Assembly (NCBI GenBank): GCA_045657625.1
Contig: JAZOTM010000012.1
Coordinates: 1-64,000 of the forward strand
DNA: 64,000 nucleotides
Direction: 5' to 3'
Origin: JAZOTM01 sp045657625
GTDB lineage: Bacteria; Bacillota; Clostridia; Lachnospirales; Lachnospiraceae
How positions within the stretch are numbered: the first letter of the stretch is position 1; every line of letters begins with the position of its first letter. Shown here piece by piece: positions 40,134-49,052 of this stretch. Made by a program: the position numbers and the translations under genes. A model generated the notes under the pieces. The model ran no database searches. It had not been told where the DNA came from and saw nothing but the letters and a program-made list of their open reading frames with translations.

Positions 40134-40247
40134 ATTCGACAGCTACAACTACCCGAATATACTTTTTTCTTTGCTTTCCACGCTCAGAATAATCTGTCTT
40201 ATCAAACGTGAAATGCTCGAAAAAGTGCGTAAATTCAAGGATTTCTA
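40111..40247 (-). pseudogene. Possible 3' remnant of a gene after rlmD
   Basis: A minus-strand frame, different from that of rlmD, runs open across the rlmD stop for about 45 codons to TAA at 40111-40113. It reads LIEILEFTHFFEHFTFDK, then YSERGKQRKKYIRVVVAVEF. The basic, valine-rich end is protein-like, but there is no start or SD. It could be a decayed gene end, possibly from a mobile element, or chance. The rest of 39583-40247 holds only the promoter, two terminators and the repeats listed here. Confidence 0.25.
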
Positions 40248-41630
40248 TTAGTTCACTCTTGTGAGCAACACTACAGTCTCCACATGATTTGTGTTTCCGA
40301 ACATATCGACAGGACGAACTTTCTTTAAGGAATATCCATTTTCACATAAAAATTTCAAGTCACGGGCAAGTGTTGCAGAATCGCAGCTCACATATACAAT
40401 CTTTTCCGGTGTCATTTCACACATCATAGAAAGTAACGCTTCCTCGCATCCCTTTCGTGGCGGATCTACCACAATCACTTCCGCACGTCCCTCTTGTGGA
40501 TGTTGTTTTACATATTCCGGATAAACTTCTTCACTTTTTCCAACAAAAAATTCCACATTATCAATGCCGTTGTTTTTCGCATTTTTCTTTGCATCTTCTA
40601 TGGCTTGCGGCACAATCTCCACGCCATACACCTTTTTCGCTTTTTTTGCCAAAAACAAAGAAATGGTACCTATGCCACAATACAAATCCCATACGGTTTC
40701 CTGTCCATGCAAATCTGCAAAATCCAAAGCCGCACCGTATAATTTTTCTGTCTGTTCTGCATTCACTTGGTAGAAAGACTGTGGAGAAATTTCAAATCGC
40801 AAATCTCCAATGTAATCAGAAATCACAGGATTTCCCCATATGGTTACCGTTTCTTTCCCCAAAATCACATTTGTTTTTTCTGTATTCACGTTATAAGAAA
40901 TACTCTTCATTCCAGGAAAATCCTTTAATTTTTCAACGAAAGATGTGGTTTTTCCATTGGAAAGAGTCTTTGCATTCACAATCAAGCATACCATCCATTC
41001 TCCGGTATGAAATCCTTTTCGAATTAAAACATGGCGCACCAACCCTGTGTGATTTTTTTCATCATAAGGCTCTATATGTTCTTCTTGCATCCACTGCAAA
41101 ACCAGTTGCAAAATATCCTTGTTTTCTTCTGCTCCCAGGTAGCAATCTTCTGTAGGAATCAAATAATGCGTGCGGCTGGCAAAAAAACCTGCCACCAGAT
41201 TGCCGTCCCCATCTTTTCCAATTGGAAATTGCGCCTTGTTACGATAACGATAGGGTGACTCCATACCCACCGTATTTTCCACCAATGCTTCCATTTCCTC
41301 TTGCGAAAAACCGCCAATGCGAATCAGATTATTCTTTACTTTGTTGCGTTTAAACTCCAGTTGTTTTTCATAACTAAGCTGCTGCAAAGAACAACCACCA
41401 CATTGTTTACTGATGGGACAGACCGGATCCACACGATCCGGAGATGGTTCCAAAACCTTCATACATTTTGCGAACCCATAATTTTTTTTCATCTTTGTCA
41501 CATGGGCAAGAATCTTGTCTCCTGGCACAGTATCCTTGACGAAAAAGGTAAGGCTATTCGCCTTACCTATCCCCGCACCATCGACGCTTATATCTGTAAT
41601 TGTTAATTCAAATTCGTCGTTCTTTTTCAT
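40248..41630 (-). CDS. rlmD: 23S rRNA (uracil-C5)-methyltransferase, RlmD/RumA-like
   Basis: 460 residues. N-terminal TRAM domain (about 5-60), then an Fe-S ligand set C71, C77, C80 and C163, and the SAM-dependent methyltransferase domain (DLYCGIGTISLFLA at 315-328, VVDPPRKGC near 387-395). The nucleophile is Cys416 in YVSCDSATLARD. It methylates uracil C5 in 23S rRNA (U1939 or U747 in the E. coli numbering; Firmicute RlmCD may do both). Its ATG follows the yhaM stop with no gap (TAAATG). Last gene of the htrA-like-yhaM-rlmD unit. Confidence 0.94.
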   Translation of the reverse strand: MKKNDEFELTITDISVDGAGIGKANSLTFFVKDTVPGDKILAHVTKMKKNYGFAKCMKVLEPSPDRVDPVCPISKQCGGCSLQQLSYEKQLEFKRNKVKNNLIRIGGFSQEEMEALVENTVGMESPYRYRNKAQFPIGKDGDGNLVAGFFASRTHYLIPTEDCYLGAEENKDILQLVLQWMQEEHIEPYDEKNHTGLVRHVLIRKGFHTGEWMVCLIVNAKTLSNGKTTSFVEKLKDFPGMKSISYNVNTEKTNVILGKETVTIWGNPVISDYIGDLRFEISPQSFYQVNAEQTEKLYGAALDFADLHGQETVWDLYCGIGTISLFLAKKAKKVYGVEIVPQAIEDAKKNAKNNGIDNVEFFVGKSEEVYPEYVKQHPQEGRAEVIVVDPPRKGCEEALLSMMCEMTPEKIVYVSCDSATLARDLKFLCENGYSLKKVRPVDMFGNTNHVETVVLLTRVN

Positions 41631-42575
41631 TTAAGACCTCGTTCTACGAATGTTACTATCCAAAACTCTTTGGAATCCCAACCACTGTGTATTATCTTCC
41701 GGCACTTTTCCAAAGATTTCTCTCGCTGTTTCCATTTTTGCATCAATATTATCTGCAAAAGAAAGAGCGATAGCTTCTACCAAAGCAGGTTTCTTTGGAG
41801 AACCATATTCCAATTCTCCATGGTGTGCCAAGATGCAATGAACCAATTCATTTTTTAAGTCTTCCGGAAAACCCGGGATTTCTCTGGCACTATCGGAAAT
41901 CAATTGTGCTCCAATCACAATATGTCCCAGCAACTGGCCAGCATCTGTATAATCATTCTCCGGGAAAGTAGACAATTCCTGTAACTTTCCTACATCATGA
42001 AACATCGCTGCAGTAATCAACAAATCTCGATTTAAAATCGGATATACTTTCGCAAAATATTCGCAGTTTCTTGTAACTCCTAAGGTATGTTCCAATAAGC
42101 CGCCTACAAATCCGTGGTGAACAGCCTTTGCTGCAGAATGGAACTTAAAACGCTTTGCAAAGTCTTCTTTTCCAAAATGCATTTCACAAAGTTGTTTTAA
42201 ATAAGGATTCCTAATAGATGCCACATAATCCAAGAGTTTTTGGTACATTTTATCTACATCATATTCTGAAGTAGGCAAGTAATCGGAAGGCTCATACTCT
42301 CCTTCTGCTACTTTACGCACACGCTTGATGCTCAACTGTAAGGCGCCTTGAAAGCTGGTAACATCTCCCATTACATAAACGTAATCCAAAGAATCAAATT
42401 CTTCAATTCCGGCAGACCCCGGCTCCCAAATTTTTGCATCTAACGTACCCGTTTTATCCTGTAACAATACATTTTCGTAAGGTTTTCCTGCTTTTGTTAA
42501 AGCAGTTGCTTTATTTTTGCATAAGTAAACCTCCGATACGCGATCACCTTCTCTTAATGTTTCAATAAATTTCAT
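41631..42575 (-). CDS. yhaM: 3'-5' exoribonuclease YhaM-like (OB fold + HD domain)
   Basis: 314 residues. An N-terminal OB-fold (about 1-90: VYLCKNKATALTKAGKPYENVLLQDKTGTLDAKIWEP, split here by natural strands) is followed by an HD phosphohydrolase domain (about 150-290) with HHGFVGGLLEHTLGV, MFHDVGK and LAHHGELEYGSPKKP. The pairing of an OB fold with this HD type is that of YhaM, which trims RNA and DNA from the 3' end. It starts 21 bases after the htrA-like gene and abuts rlmD. Confidence 0.93.
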   Translation of the reverse strand: MKFIETLREGDRVSEVYLCKNKATALTKAGKPYENVLLQDKTGTLDAKIWEPGSAGIEEFDSLDYVYVMGDVTSFQGALQLSIKRVRKVAEGEYEPSDYLPTSEYDVDKMYQKLLDYVASIRNPYLKQLCEMHFGKEDFAKRFKFHSAAKAVHHGFVGGLLEHTLGVTRNCEYFAKVYPILNRDLLITAAMFHDVGKLQELSTFPENDYTDAGQLLGHIVIGAQLISDSAREIPGFPEDLKNELVHCILAHHGELEYGSPKKPALVEAIALSFADNIDAKMETAREIFGKVPEDNTQWLGFQRVLDSNIRRTRS

Positions 42576-42596
42576 AATATAACCTTTCTAATACTT

Positions 42597-43853
42597 CTAT
42601 TCTGCCACGCCTAAAGTTGCTGTGCAGGAAACCTTGGTGTATCCATCGCTTCCCAATCTCTGTACTACAATGCGGACACTATCTCCTACATTTTTTTCCA
42701 TTAAGGCATTTCGATAATCCTCTACCGTTTCCACCGTTGTACCATTTACTTCTACAATGACATCGCCACTTAAAATATTGGCATTCATCGCCGGGGAATC
42801 CATTTCCACGGAGTTGACATAAACTCCTTCCGGTACTTCAAATTGTTCTGCGATGTCTGAAGTCACAGTACTGATATATAAACCTAAATAAGGAATTTCT
42901 TCCCCATTTGAAAGTTTTTCAATTAATGTCTTAATTTCTGATACAGCCACAGCCACCACAGTGTCCTCGCTGTCTTCCTCACGAATAAAGCCAATGACAT
43001 CTCCACTAATATTCAGTAAAACGCCGGACTGATTTTCATCACTTACAATATCCGTTTTAAATACAGATAAGGTCTCATCCGCCAACTGAATGGTCTCGCC
43101 GGTGGAAGTTATCATTCCGTTTTTAATACTATAACTGCCTCTGGATGGACTGGCTAGGGACAAAACAACGGTACCGGTCTTAATCGTTTTGGAATTTGCC
43201 AGTGTTGCAACTTCAATTTCATTTCTGGTGGTCTGATCCACTGCTGAAATAGATACTGTCACCACTGCCAATCCGGTACTCAAATCCTTTTGTTTTAAAG
43301 AGGCTTCAATCATAGAGCCATCCACAAAAGTCACATACAATTCTTCTGCGTTTTTCACACAATCATACTCTGTCAAAATCAAGATTTCACCGGCGGTTTC
43401 TGCTACAATCACACCACTACCGGTATTCTCACTATTAAAAACAGAATTGAACCAATCTGTACTTTGCTTTACCGCTGTCACGGAAACCACACTTGGTTCC
43501 ATACCTTCTGCAATACTATACAATTGACGTTGAATCAATTGGTAATCAGCGGCTTCCCATTCATCCTGTGTCACATAGTCTGTCGTCTCTGTTTCCGCTT
43601 CTGTCACCTCAGATTCCAATTCCTCTGTCACAGACTCTTCCACAGTAATCACTACTTTTCCCTCTTCCGGCTCTTTTTGATTTTTTTCCAAAATCGGTAC
43701 CAGCAATGCCATAACAAAACTAGCAATCACCGCAAAAAGCAATGCGAACAAAACTGTTGAAACTACTTTATTCACCAGTTTCTTTTTATTCACAGGTACA
43801 TCCTTTATTTTTTCAGTTATAAACGGAACTTCTTTTTTTTCATCATTTTCCAT
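42597..43853 (-). CDS. HtrA/DegP-like membrane protein with PDZ domain; catalytic His and Asp lost
   Basis: 418 residues. Cytosolic start, membrane helix (about 33-55), acidic linker (60-92), trypsin-like domain (about 110-310), PDZ domain (about 320-412: PYLGLYIS, GVYVNSVEMDSPAMNANILSG). The fold is clearly HtrA: TGSGVIV, STGLAVV, NGMITSTGE. However, the His of the ILTNNHVV motif aligns with Asp164 (ILTEYDCV), and the Asp of TDLAV aligns with Gly194. A Ser survives (Ser276 in NQSGVLLN), but the GNSGG oxyanion motif is altered. It should therefore be a pseudoprotease acting as a chaperone, sensor or adaptor. First gene of its operon; its promoter is back to back with that of mutS2. Confidence 0.88.
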   Translation of the reverse strand: MENDEKKEVPFITEKIKDVPVNKKKLVNKVVSTVLFALLFAVIASFVMALLVPILEKNQKEPEEGKVVITVEESVTEELESEVTEAETETTDYVTQDEWEAADYQLIQRQLYSIAEGMEPSVVSVTAVKQSTDWFNSVFNSENTGSGVIVAETAGEILILTEYDCVKNAEELYVTFVDGSMIEASLKQKDLSTGLAVVTVSISAVDQTTRNEIEVATLANSKTIKTGTVVLSLASPSRGSYSIKNGMITSTGETIQLADETLSVFKTDIVSDENQSGVLLNISGDVIGFIREEDSEDTVVAVAVSEIKTLIEKLSNGEEIPYLGLYISTVTSDIAEQFEVPEGVYVNSVEMDSPAMNANILSGDVIVEVNGTTVETVEDYRNALMEKNVGDSVRIVVQRLGSDGYTKVSCTATLGVAE

Positions 43854-43892
43854 AAGCTTCCCTCGTTTCCGTTTTACATTTTATTCTCTACC

Positions 43893-43921
43893 ATTATACG
43901 TTCCAGCACTAGTAGTTGCAA
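43893..43921 (-). promoter_or_regulatory. Promoter of the htrA-like-yhaM-rlmD operon
   Basis: Minus strand: -35 TTGCAA (43916-43921, palindromic), 17-base spacer, -10 TATAAT (complement of 43893-43898), about 40 bases before the ATG at 43853. The -35 box is the same six bases used by the plus-strand promoter. Confidence 0.7.
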
Positions 43922-43945
43922 GAGATTCTTACTTTGGTTTATACT
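43916..43945 (+). promoter_or_regulatory. Promoter of mutS2-regulator-kinase, sharing the -35 hexamer
   Basis: Plus strand: -35 TTGCAA (43916-43921), 18-base spacer, -10 TATACT (43940-43945), start expected near 43952, 24 bases before the mutS2 ATG. Since TTGCAA is its own reverse complement, one hexamer can serve both directions. Confidence 0.65.
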
Positions 43946-43975
43946 GATAAAAGTAGTTTTTATATGGAGTTTTAC

Positions 43976-46351
43976 ATGAATCAGAAAGTTAAAAAAACAT
44001 TAGAATATCATAAAATTATAAATCGATTATTGGACTTTTCCGGATCCACCATCGGACAGGATCAAATTCGCTCTTTGGAGCCTTCCATCGACACGTCTGA
44101 AATCCGAAAAAGCCTTACTGAAACAGACGATGCTCTCAGCCGCTTATTGCGAGGCTGCCGCATCTCTTTTTCCGGCGTAAAGGACATTCGTGCTTCCTTG
44201 AAACGTCTTGAAATTGGCAGCACTTTAAACGCCAAAGAATTACTGGAAATTGCTTCCCTATTGGAAAGTGCCAAGATTGCTTCTCAAGCCAATCGCACTG
44301 CAAGAGATGAAGAGATCACCGATTCTCTTTCTTCTTATTTCGACGGACTTTCTCCGCTGACACCACTCCATCAGGATATTTCTTTTTGCATTTTATCCGA
44401 AGATGAAATCAGCGATGATGCCAGTCCCACTCTAAAAAGCATTCGTCGTAACATGAAGCGTACCGAAGAAAAAATCCATTCTTCTTTGAGTTCCATGTTG
44501 GGAAACACCACCATTCGCAGTTATTTACAGGAAACCGTCATCACCATGCGAAACGGACGCTATTGTTTACCGGTTCGTTCCGATGCAAAATCCCAGGTTC
44601 CGGGTATGGTACACGACCAATCTGCCAGCGGTTCGACCCTTTTTATTGAGCCCATGTCCGTGGTGCAATTGAATAACGAATTAAAAGAATTATCTTTGCA
44701 GGAAAATGAAGAAATTCAAGCAATCCTTGCTACTCTTTCCGAAAAGGTCAGCGAGCATACTGAAGAATTATCACAAAATCTGACACTTTTAACCCAGTTG
44801 GATGTTATTTTTGCAAAGGCAAATTATGCCAAAGAATTAAATGCCACAAAGCCTATGCTACGCGAAGATGGCATAGTCCACTTAAAAAAGGCCAGACATC
44901 CCTTATTGGACAAGAAAAAAGTCGTCCCTATCGACTTACGCTTAGGCGAAGAATTTGATCTTTTAATTGTCACCGGTCCAAATACCGGTGGTAAAACCGT
45001 CTCTTTAAAGACCTTAGGTCTTTTGATTATGATGGCTCAAAGCGGGCTTTTAATTCCCGTTGCAGACGGTTCCGAGATTTCTATTTTCCATGAAATCTAT
45101 GCAGATATTGGCGATGAGCAAAGTATTGAACAATCCCTCAGTACCTTCTCCTCCCACATGACAAATTTGATTTCCATTTTAAACAAGGCGGATCAAAAAT
45201 CCCTTTGTCTATTTGATGAATTGTGTGCCGGTACGGATCCTACCGAGGGTGCAGCCCTTGCGATTTCTATTTTATCAAGCCTGCATCAAAGACAAATTCG
45301 TACCATGGCTACCACACACTACAGTGAACTAAAAGTATATGCCCTTTCTACCGAAGGTGTAGAAAATGCCAGCTGCGAATTCGATGTGCAAACCCTAAGT
45401 CCCACTTATCGTTTGCTGATCGGTGTTCCCGGAAAAAGTAATGCCTTTGCCATTTCACAGAAATTAGGACTTCCGGTTTCTTATATCGAAGATGCAAAGT
45501 CCAGACTTTCCGAAGCATCCGAAAGTTTTGAAGACGTCATTGCCGATTTGGAACACACACGTTCCCAATTGGAAAAAGAGCAGATTCAAATCGAAAACTA
45601 CAAGCGTGAAATCGAGCATTTAAAAACGCAATTAGAAAACAAACAAGAACATTTAGAACAACGAAAAGATAAAATCATCAACGAAGCAAAAGAAGAAGCT
45701 GCGCAAATTCTGCGGGATGCAAAAGAAGTGGCGGATACATCTATCCGCAATTTCCATAAATACGGTTCCACCGCACCAATTCAAGAATTGGAAGCGGAAC
45801 GTACCAAGCTTCGTAATAAAATTAAAGACAACGAAAAGAAAAACACCAAGAAAAACACCAAAGAGACTCCACACAAGGTACCGAAAAATCTTCGCATTGG
45901 TGATAGTGTAAAGGTCATTAGCATGAATCTCAAAGGTACCGTACATACCCTTCCAAATGCAAAGGGCGACTTATATGTACAAATGGGAATTCTCCGTTCC
46001 TTGGTTAATATCAATGATTTGATCTTAATCGAAGATGCACCGGTAACCAATACGAAGCAATTCAATCGTACCAATGCCGGAAAATTGAAAATGAATAAAG
46101 CAGCGAATGTTTCCACAGAGATTAATCTCATTGGAAAAAATTCCGACGATGCCATTGCCATGTTAGACAAATACCTTGACGATGCGTATTTGGCTCATTT
46201 AGCCTCTGTTCGAATTGTACACGGAAAAGGTACAGGCACTTTGAGAAAAGCCGTACAAAGCCATTTAAAGACTTTACCGTACATCAAATCCTTTCAACAG
46301 GCGGAATACGGAGAAGGAGATGCCGGCGTAACAATTGCTGTTTTTAAATAG
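43976..46351 (+). CDS. mutS2: DNA mismatch-repair-like protein MutS2 with Smr domain
   Basis: 791 residues from ATG 43976-43978 (GGAG about 9 bases upstream); an earlier in-frame TTG at 43916 overlaps the shared -35 box and is unlikely. Order: N-terminal lever/core helices, ATPase with Walker A GPNTGGKT (about 333-341), LFDELCAGTDPTEG Walker B/signature, TTHYSELK; a long coiled coil rich in Glu/Lys/Gln (about 510-610); a linker of Lys/Asn/Thr; C-terminal Smr nuclease domain (about 713-791, VRIVHGKGTGTLR). MutS2 lacks the mismatch-recognition domain; it limits recombination and, in Bacillus, also rescues collided ribosomes. Eleven bases separate it from the response-regulator gene. Confidence 0.96.
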   Translation: MNQKVKKTLEYHKIINRLLDFSGSTIGQDQIRSLEPSIDTSEIRKSLTETDDALSRLLRGCRISFSGVKDIRASLKRLEIGSTLNAKELLEIASLLESAKIASQANRTARDEEITDSLSSYFDGLSPLTPLHQDISFCILSEDEISDDASPTLKSIRRNMKRTEEKIHSSLSSMLGNTTIRSYLQETVITMRNGRYCLPVRSDAKSQVPGMVHDQSASGSTLFIEPMSVVQLNNELKELSLQENEEIQAILATLSEKVSEHTEELSQNLTLLTQLDVIFAKANYAKELNATKPMLREDGIVHLKKARHPLLDKKKVVPIDLRLGEEFDLLIVTGPNTGGKTVSLKTLGLLIMMAQSGLLIPVADGSEISIFHEIYADIGDEQSIEQSLSTFSSHMTNLISILNKADQKSLCLFDELCAGTDPTEGAALAISILSSLHQRQIRTMATTHYSELKVYALSTEGVENASCEFDVQTLSPTYRLLIGVPGKSNAFAISQKLGLPVSYIEDAKSRLSEASESFEDVIADLEHTRSQLEKEQIQIENYKREIEHLKTQLENKQEHLEQRKDKIINEAKEEAAQILRDAKEVADTSIRNFHKYGSTAPIQELEAERTKLRNKIKDNEKKNTKKNTKETPHKVPKNLRIGDSVKVISMNLKGTVHTLPNAKGDLYVQMGILRSLVNINDLILIEDAPVTNTKQFNRTNAGKLKMNKAANVSTEINLIGKNSDDAIAMLDKYLDDAYLAHLASVRIVHGKGTGTLRKAVQSHLKTLPYIKSFQQAEYGEGDAGVTIAVFK

Positions 46352-46362
46352 GAGGGGGTTAT

Positions 46363-47058
46363 ATGGCAACGAAACAAAAAATACTCATTGTAGACGATGA
46401 TGAAAACATTGCAGAACTAATATCCTTATACTTAATCAAAGAATGCTTTGACACGAAAATTGTCTATGACGGGGAAGAAGCGCTGCAAGCCTTTGCAGAA
46501 TACGAACCAAATCTCATTCTTTTGGATCTCATGCTTCCCGGCATTGATGGCTATCAGGTTTGCCGTGAGATTCGAAGTAAATCCAATTGCCCTATCATCA
46601 TGCTATCTGCCAAAGGCGAGGTTTTTGATAAGGTATTAGGTTTAGAACTTGGTGCAGACGACTACATTATGAAACCTTTTGACTCCAAAGAATTGGTGGC
46701 AAGGGTAAAAGCTGTTCTTCGCAGATACCAACCGGTAAAACCGGAAACGAATACAAATTTAAAAATCGTCGAATACCAAGACTTAACGGTAAATTTATCT
46801 AATTATTCCGTGATCTTTAAGGGCAATACCATTGAAATGCCTCCTAAGGAATTAGAACTTCTCTATTTCCTGGCATCTTCTCCCAATCAGGTATTCACTC
46901 GAGAACAGCTTCTCGACCATATTTGGGGCTACGAATACATCGGAGACACACGAACTGTCGACGTTCACGTAAAACGCCTTCGTGAAAAAATCAGCGACAC
47001 AGACGCTTGGAGCATTTCCACTGTCTGGGGCATCGGTTACAAATTCGAGGTGAAATAA
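46363..47058 (+). CDS. OmpR/PhoB-type response regulator
   Basis: 231 residues. Receiver domain (about 5-118) with D11-D13, acceptor Asp55 in LILLDLMLPG, Ser82-Ala-Lys84 and YIMKPF; C-terminal winged helix (about 130-231: MPPKELELLYFLASSPNQVFTREQLLDHIWG, which is one run in the protein, then RTVDVHVKRLR). It would bind direct repeats as a dimer. A very strong GGAGGGGG SD precedes the ATG. The stop is 2 bases before the partner kinase start, so the two form a pair. The stimulus is unknown. Possibly co-transcribed from the mutS2 promoter. Confidence 0.95.
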   Translation: MATKQKILIVDDDENIAELISLYLIKECFDTKIVYDGEEALQAFAEYEPNLILLDLMLPGIDGYQVCREIRSKSNCPIIMLSAKGEVFDKVLGLELGADDYIMKPFDSKELVARVKAVLRRYQPVKPETNTNLKIVEYQDLTVNLSNYSVIFKGNTIEMPPKELELLYFLASSPNQVFTREQLLDHIWGYEYIGDTRTVDVHVKRLREKISDTDAWSISTVWGIGYKFEVK

Positions 47059-47060
47059 AC

Positions 47061-48494
47061 ATGAAGAAAAAATTGGCATTACAAAGTTTTTTAGGATTTC
47101 TTTTATGTTTGGTTTTGTCCTTTGTAATCACCTCTACTTTGACGGGTATGTTAACCGAACATTACGTACTAAACCAAACAGCAGAAAGCCTTTACAAAGA
47201 AGCGCTACTGGTTTCTCAGAACTATATTGAAGATTACAACGGAAACCAGTCCTCTTTGAAAGACTTACAAGAACGTTTTGAAGCGTTAGAGGCATACCTT
47301 AATGCACAGGTATGGATTGTATCTTCTAAGGGTGAAATTCTTGTAAATTCCCACGAAGAAGTAGAAGATATTTCTGATCCTTATGTCATCGAATCCTTTA
47401 ATGCCACAGATTTTAACGCATCCTACTATCAGGAAGGCACGTTTTACGATTATTTTTCCGAAGACTATTTAAGTGTTTATACACCAATTACCAGAAACTA
47501 TCAATTAAGCGGCTATGTCGTTCTCCACATGAAGGAAAGTAATATTTTTAATACCAGTGTAAATCTTTTAAACGTCTCCTACATCAATGGCGGTGTCATT
47601 TTACTACTGTTTTTCATTTATTTGCTATGGCAATACTTCCATGTAATTCGCCCACTGCAGAAAACGGCAAAGACAGCCGGAGAATTCGCCAGCGGCAATT
47701 TTGAAAACCATTATGTATTACATCGCAACGATGAACTCGGTTTTTTGACCGCGTCCTTAGACTATATGGCGATTGAAATGAATACTTTGGAGGAAGATCA
47801 AAAGAAGTTTATTTCCAATATTTCCCATGATTTTCGTTCTCCATTAACCTCCATTCGAGGTTACATTAACGCCATCTTGGATGGAACCATACCTCCTGAA
47901 TTGCAGGACCGTTATTTAAACACCATACTGTTTGAAACAGAACGTTTAACCAAGCTCACCAGCGGCATCTTGGAATTAAACAAGTACGGAAGTCACGGAA
48001 AAACCATTCTGGATTATTCCGAATTTGATGTCAATCAAGTATTAAAGCAAACCATTCGCTCCTTTGAAATGGTGTGCAGCGAGAAAAAAATTACCTTTGA
48101 TTTGCTCTTAACCGGTGAAAAATTATTTGTAAAAGCAGATATGGGGAAAATACAACAGGTTATTTATAACCTAATAGATAATGCCATTAAATTTAGTTCC
48201 AACAACTCTTCCATTCACATTGAGACAACCATTAAGAATGGAAAAGTCTTTGTGGCAATCAAAGATCACGGATGTGGCATTCCCAAAGATAGTATTAATA
48301 AGATATGGGAGCGTTTCTATAAAAGCGATAGTTCCCGTGGAAAAGACAAGAAAGGCACCGGGCTGGGTCTTTCCATTGTAAAAGAAATCATTACCGCGCA
48401 CGAGGAAAACATCAATGTTATTTCCACCGAAGGCGTTGGTACGGAATTTATATTTTCATTACGTTTATCTAAAAAAAATGAGGAAGCTGAATAG
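47061..48494 (+). CDS. Sensor histidine kinase (two-TM, HAMP)
   Basis: 477 residues from ATG 47061, with GAGGTGA upstream inside the end of the regulator gene. Layout: helix 1 (about 9-30), extracellular sensor (about 32-170), helix 2 (about 175-195), HAMP (about 195-245), HisKA with ISNISHDFRSPLTS (His256), HATPase with NLIDNAIKFS, KDHGCGIP and GTGLGLSIV. The phospho-acceptor box has SHDFRSP rather than SHELRTP, as in many Firmicute kinases. The stop codon lies in the loop of the following terminator. Confidence 0.95.
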   Translation: MKKKLALQSFLGFLLCLVLSFVITSTLTGMLTEHYVLNQTAESLYKEALLVSQNYIEDYNGNQSSLKDLQERFEALEAYLNAQVWIVSSKGEILVNSHEEVEDISDPYVIESFNATDFNASYYQEGTFYDYFSEDYLSVYTPITRNYQLSGYVVLHMKESNIFNTSVNLLNVSYINGGVILLLFFIYLLWQYFHVIRPLQKTAKTAGEFASGNFENHYVLHRNDELGFLTASLDYMAIEMNTLEEDQKKFISNISHDFRSPLTSIRGYINAILDGTIPPELQDRYLNTILFETERLTKLTSGILELNKYGSHGKTILDYSEFDVNQVLKQTIRSFEMVCSEKKITFDLLLTGEKLFVKADMGKIQQVIYNLIDNAIKFSSNNSSIHIETTIKNGKVFVAIKDHGCGIPKDSINKIWERFYKSDSSRGKDKKGTGLGLSIVKEIITAHEENINVISTEGVGTEFIFSLRLSKKNEEAE

Positions 48495-48505
48495 CTTCCT
48501 CATTT
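48471..48505. terminator. Bidirectional terminator between the kinase gene and rplQ
   Basis: 13-bp stem (48476-48488 with 48493-48505) around GAAT. It is preceded by eight A residues, which become the T-tract on the minus strand, and followed on the plus strand by CTATTTGC, a weaker tail. It ends the mutS2 unit and, probably better, the whole ribosomal-protein transcription unit. Confidence 0.8.
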
Positions 48506-48515
48506 CTATTTGCAA

Positions 48516-49052
48516 TTAAACAAGTTCGATAACAACTTCCATTGCTCCGTCACCCTTACGAGGTCCGATCTTTACGATACGTGTATATCCACCGTTACGG
48601 TTTGCATACTTCGGTGCAATTTCATCAAACAACTTAGCAGGTAAATCTACCTTCTTAGTGTTTTTCTTTCTTCCTGCTCCTTCTGTAGGAACTTCTGTTA
48701 CAGGATAAAGAACCTTTAACATCTGTCTACGAGCATGAAGACGAGAAGGCATATCCTTCTTAATTGTCTTTTCTACTTCATCATAAACAGTAACTTTCTT
48801 ACCATCTTCTACTTCTTTGACTCTCTTACCGTCTTTGTCTTTCTTAGCAACCTTAGCTTTTACAGTAACTTCTTCGAAGTTATCTTTTTCTTTTACTGCA
48901 AGTGCAATAAGTCCTTCAGCGATTTTGCGAATTTCTTTTGCCTTTGCTTCTGTTGTAACGATCTTACCATTGTTGATAAGAGCTGTTACCTGGTTTCTAA
49001 GTAATGCTTTTCTCTGAGAAGATGTTCTTCCCAATTTTCTGTATTTCGCCAT
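48516..49052 (-). CDS. rplQ: 50S ribosomal protein L17, extended form
   Basis: 178 residues from ATG 49050-49052 (AGAAGGAG upstream). Longer in-frame readings lack an SD. L17 sits near the peptide exit of the large subunit. The N-terminal KLGRTSSQRKALLRN and C-terminal GGYTRIVKIGPRKGDGA are canonical. A Lys/Glu/Asp/Val-rich insertion at about 55-100 makes it some 50 residues longer than the roughly 120 of Bacillus L17. Last gene of the cluster; the 142-base gap after rpoA holds no gene. Confidence 0.98.
   Translation of the reverse strand: MAKYRKLGRTSSQRKALLRNQVTALINNGKIVTTEAKAKEIRKIAEGLIALAVKEKDNFEEVTVKAKVAKKDKDGKRVKEVEDGKKVTVYDEVEKTIKKDMPSRLHARRQMLKVLYPVTEVPTEGAGRKKNTKKVDLPAKLFDEIAPKYANRNGGYTRIVKIGPRKGDGAMEVVIELV

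Noticed and set aside
39905..40192. A 95-codon plus-strand frame between rlmD and the 12-gene operon
   Set aside because: It runs straight through a strong minus-strand terminator stem, has no SD, and shows no recognisable motif.
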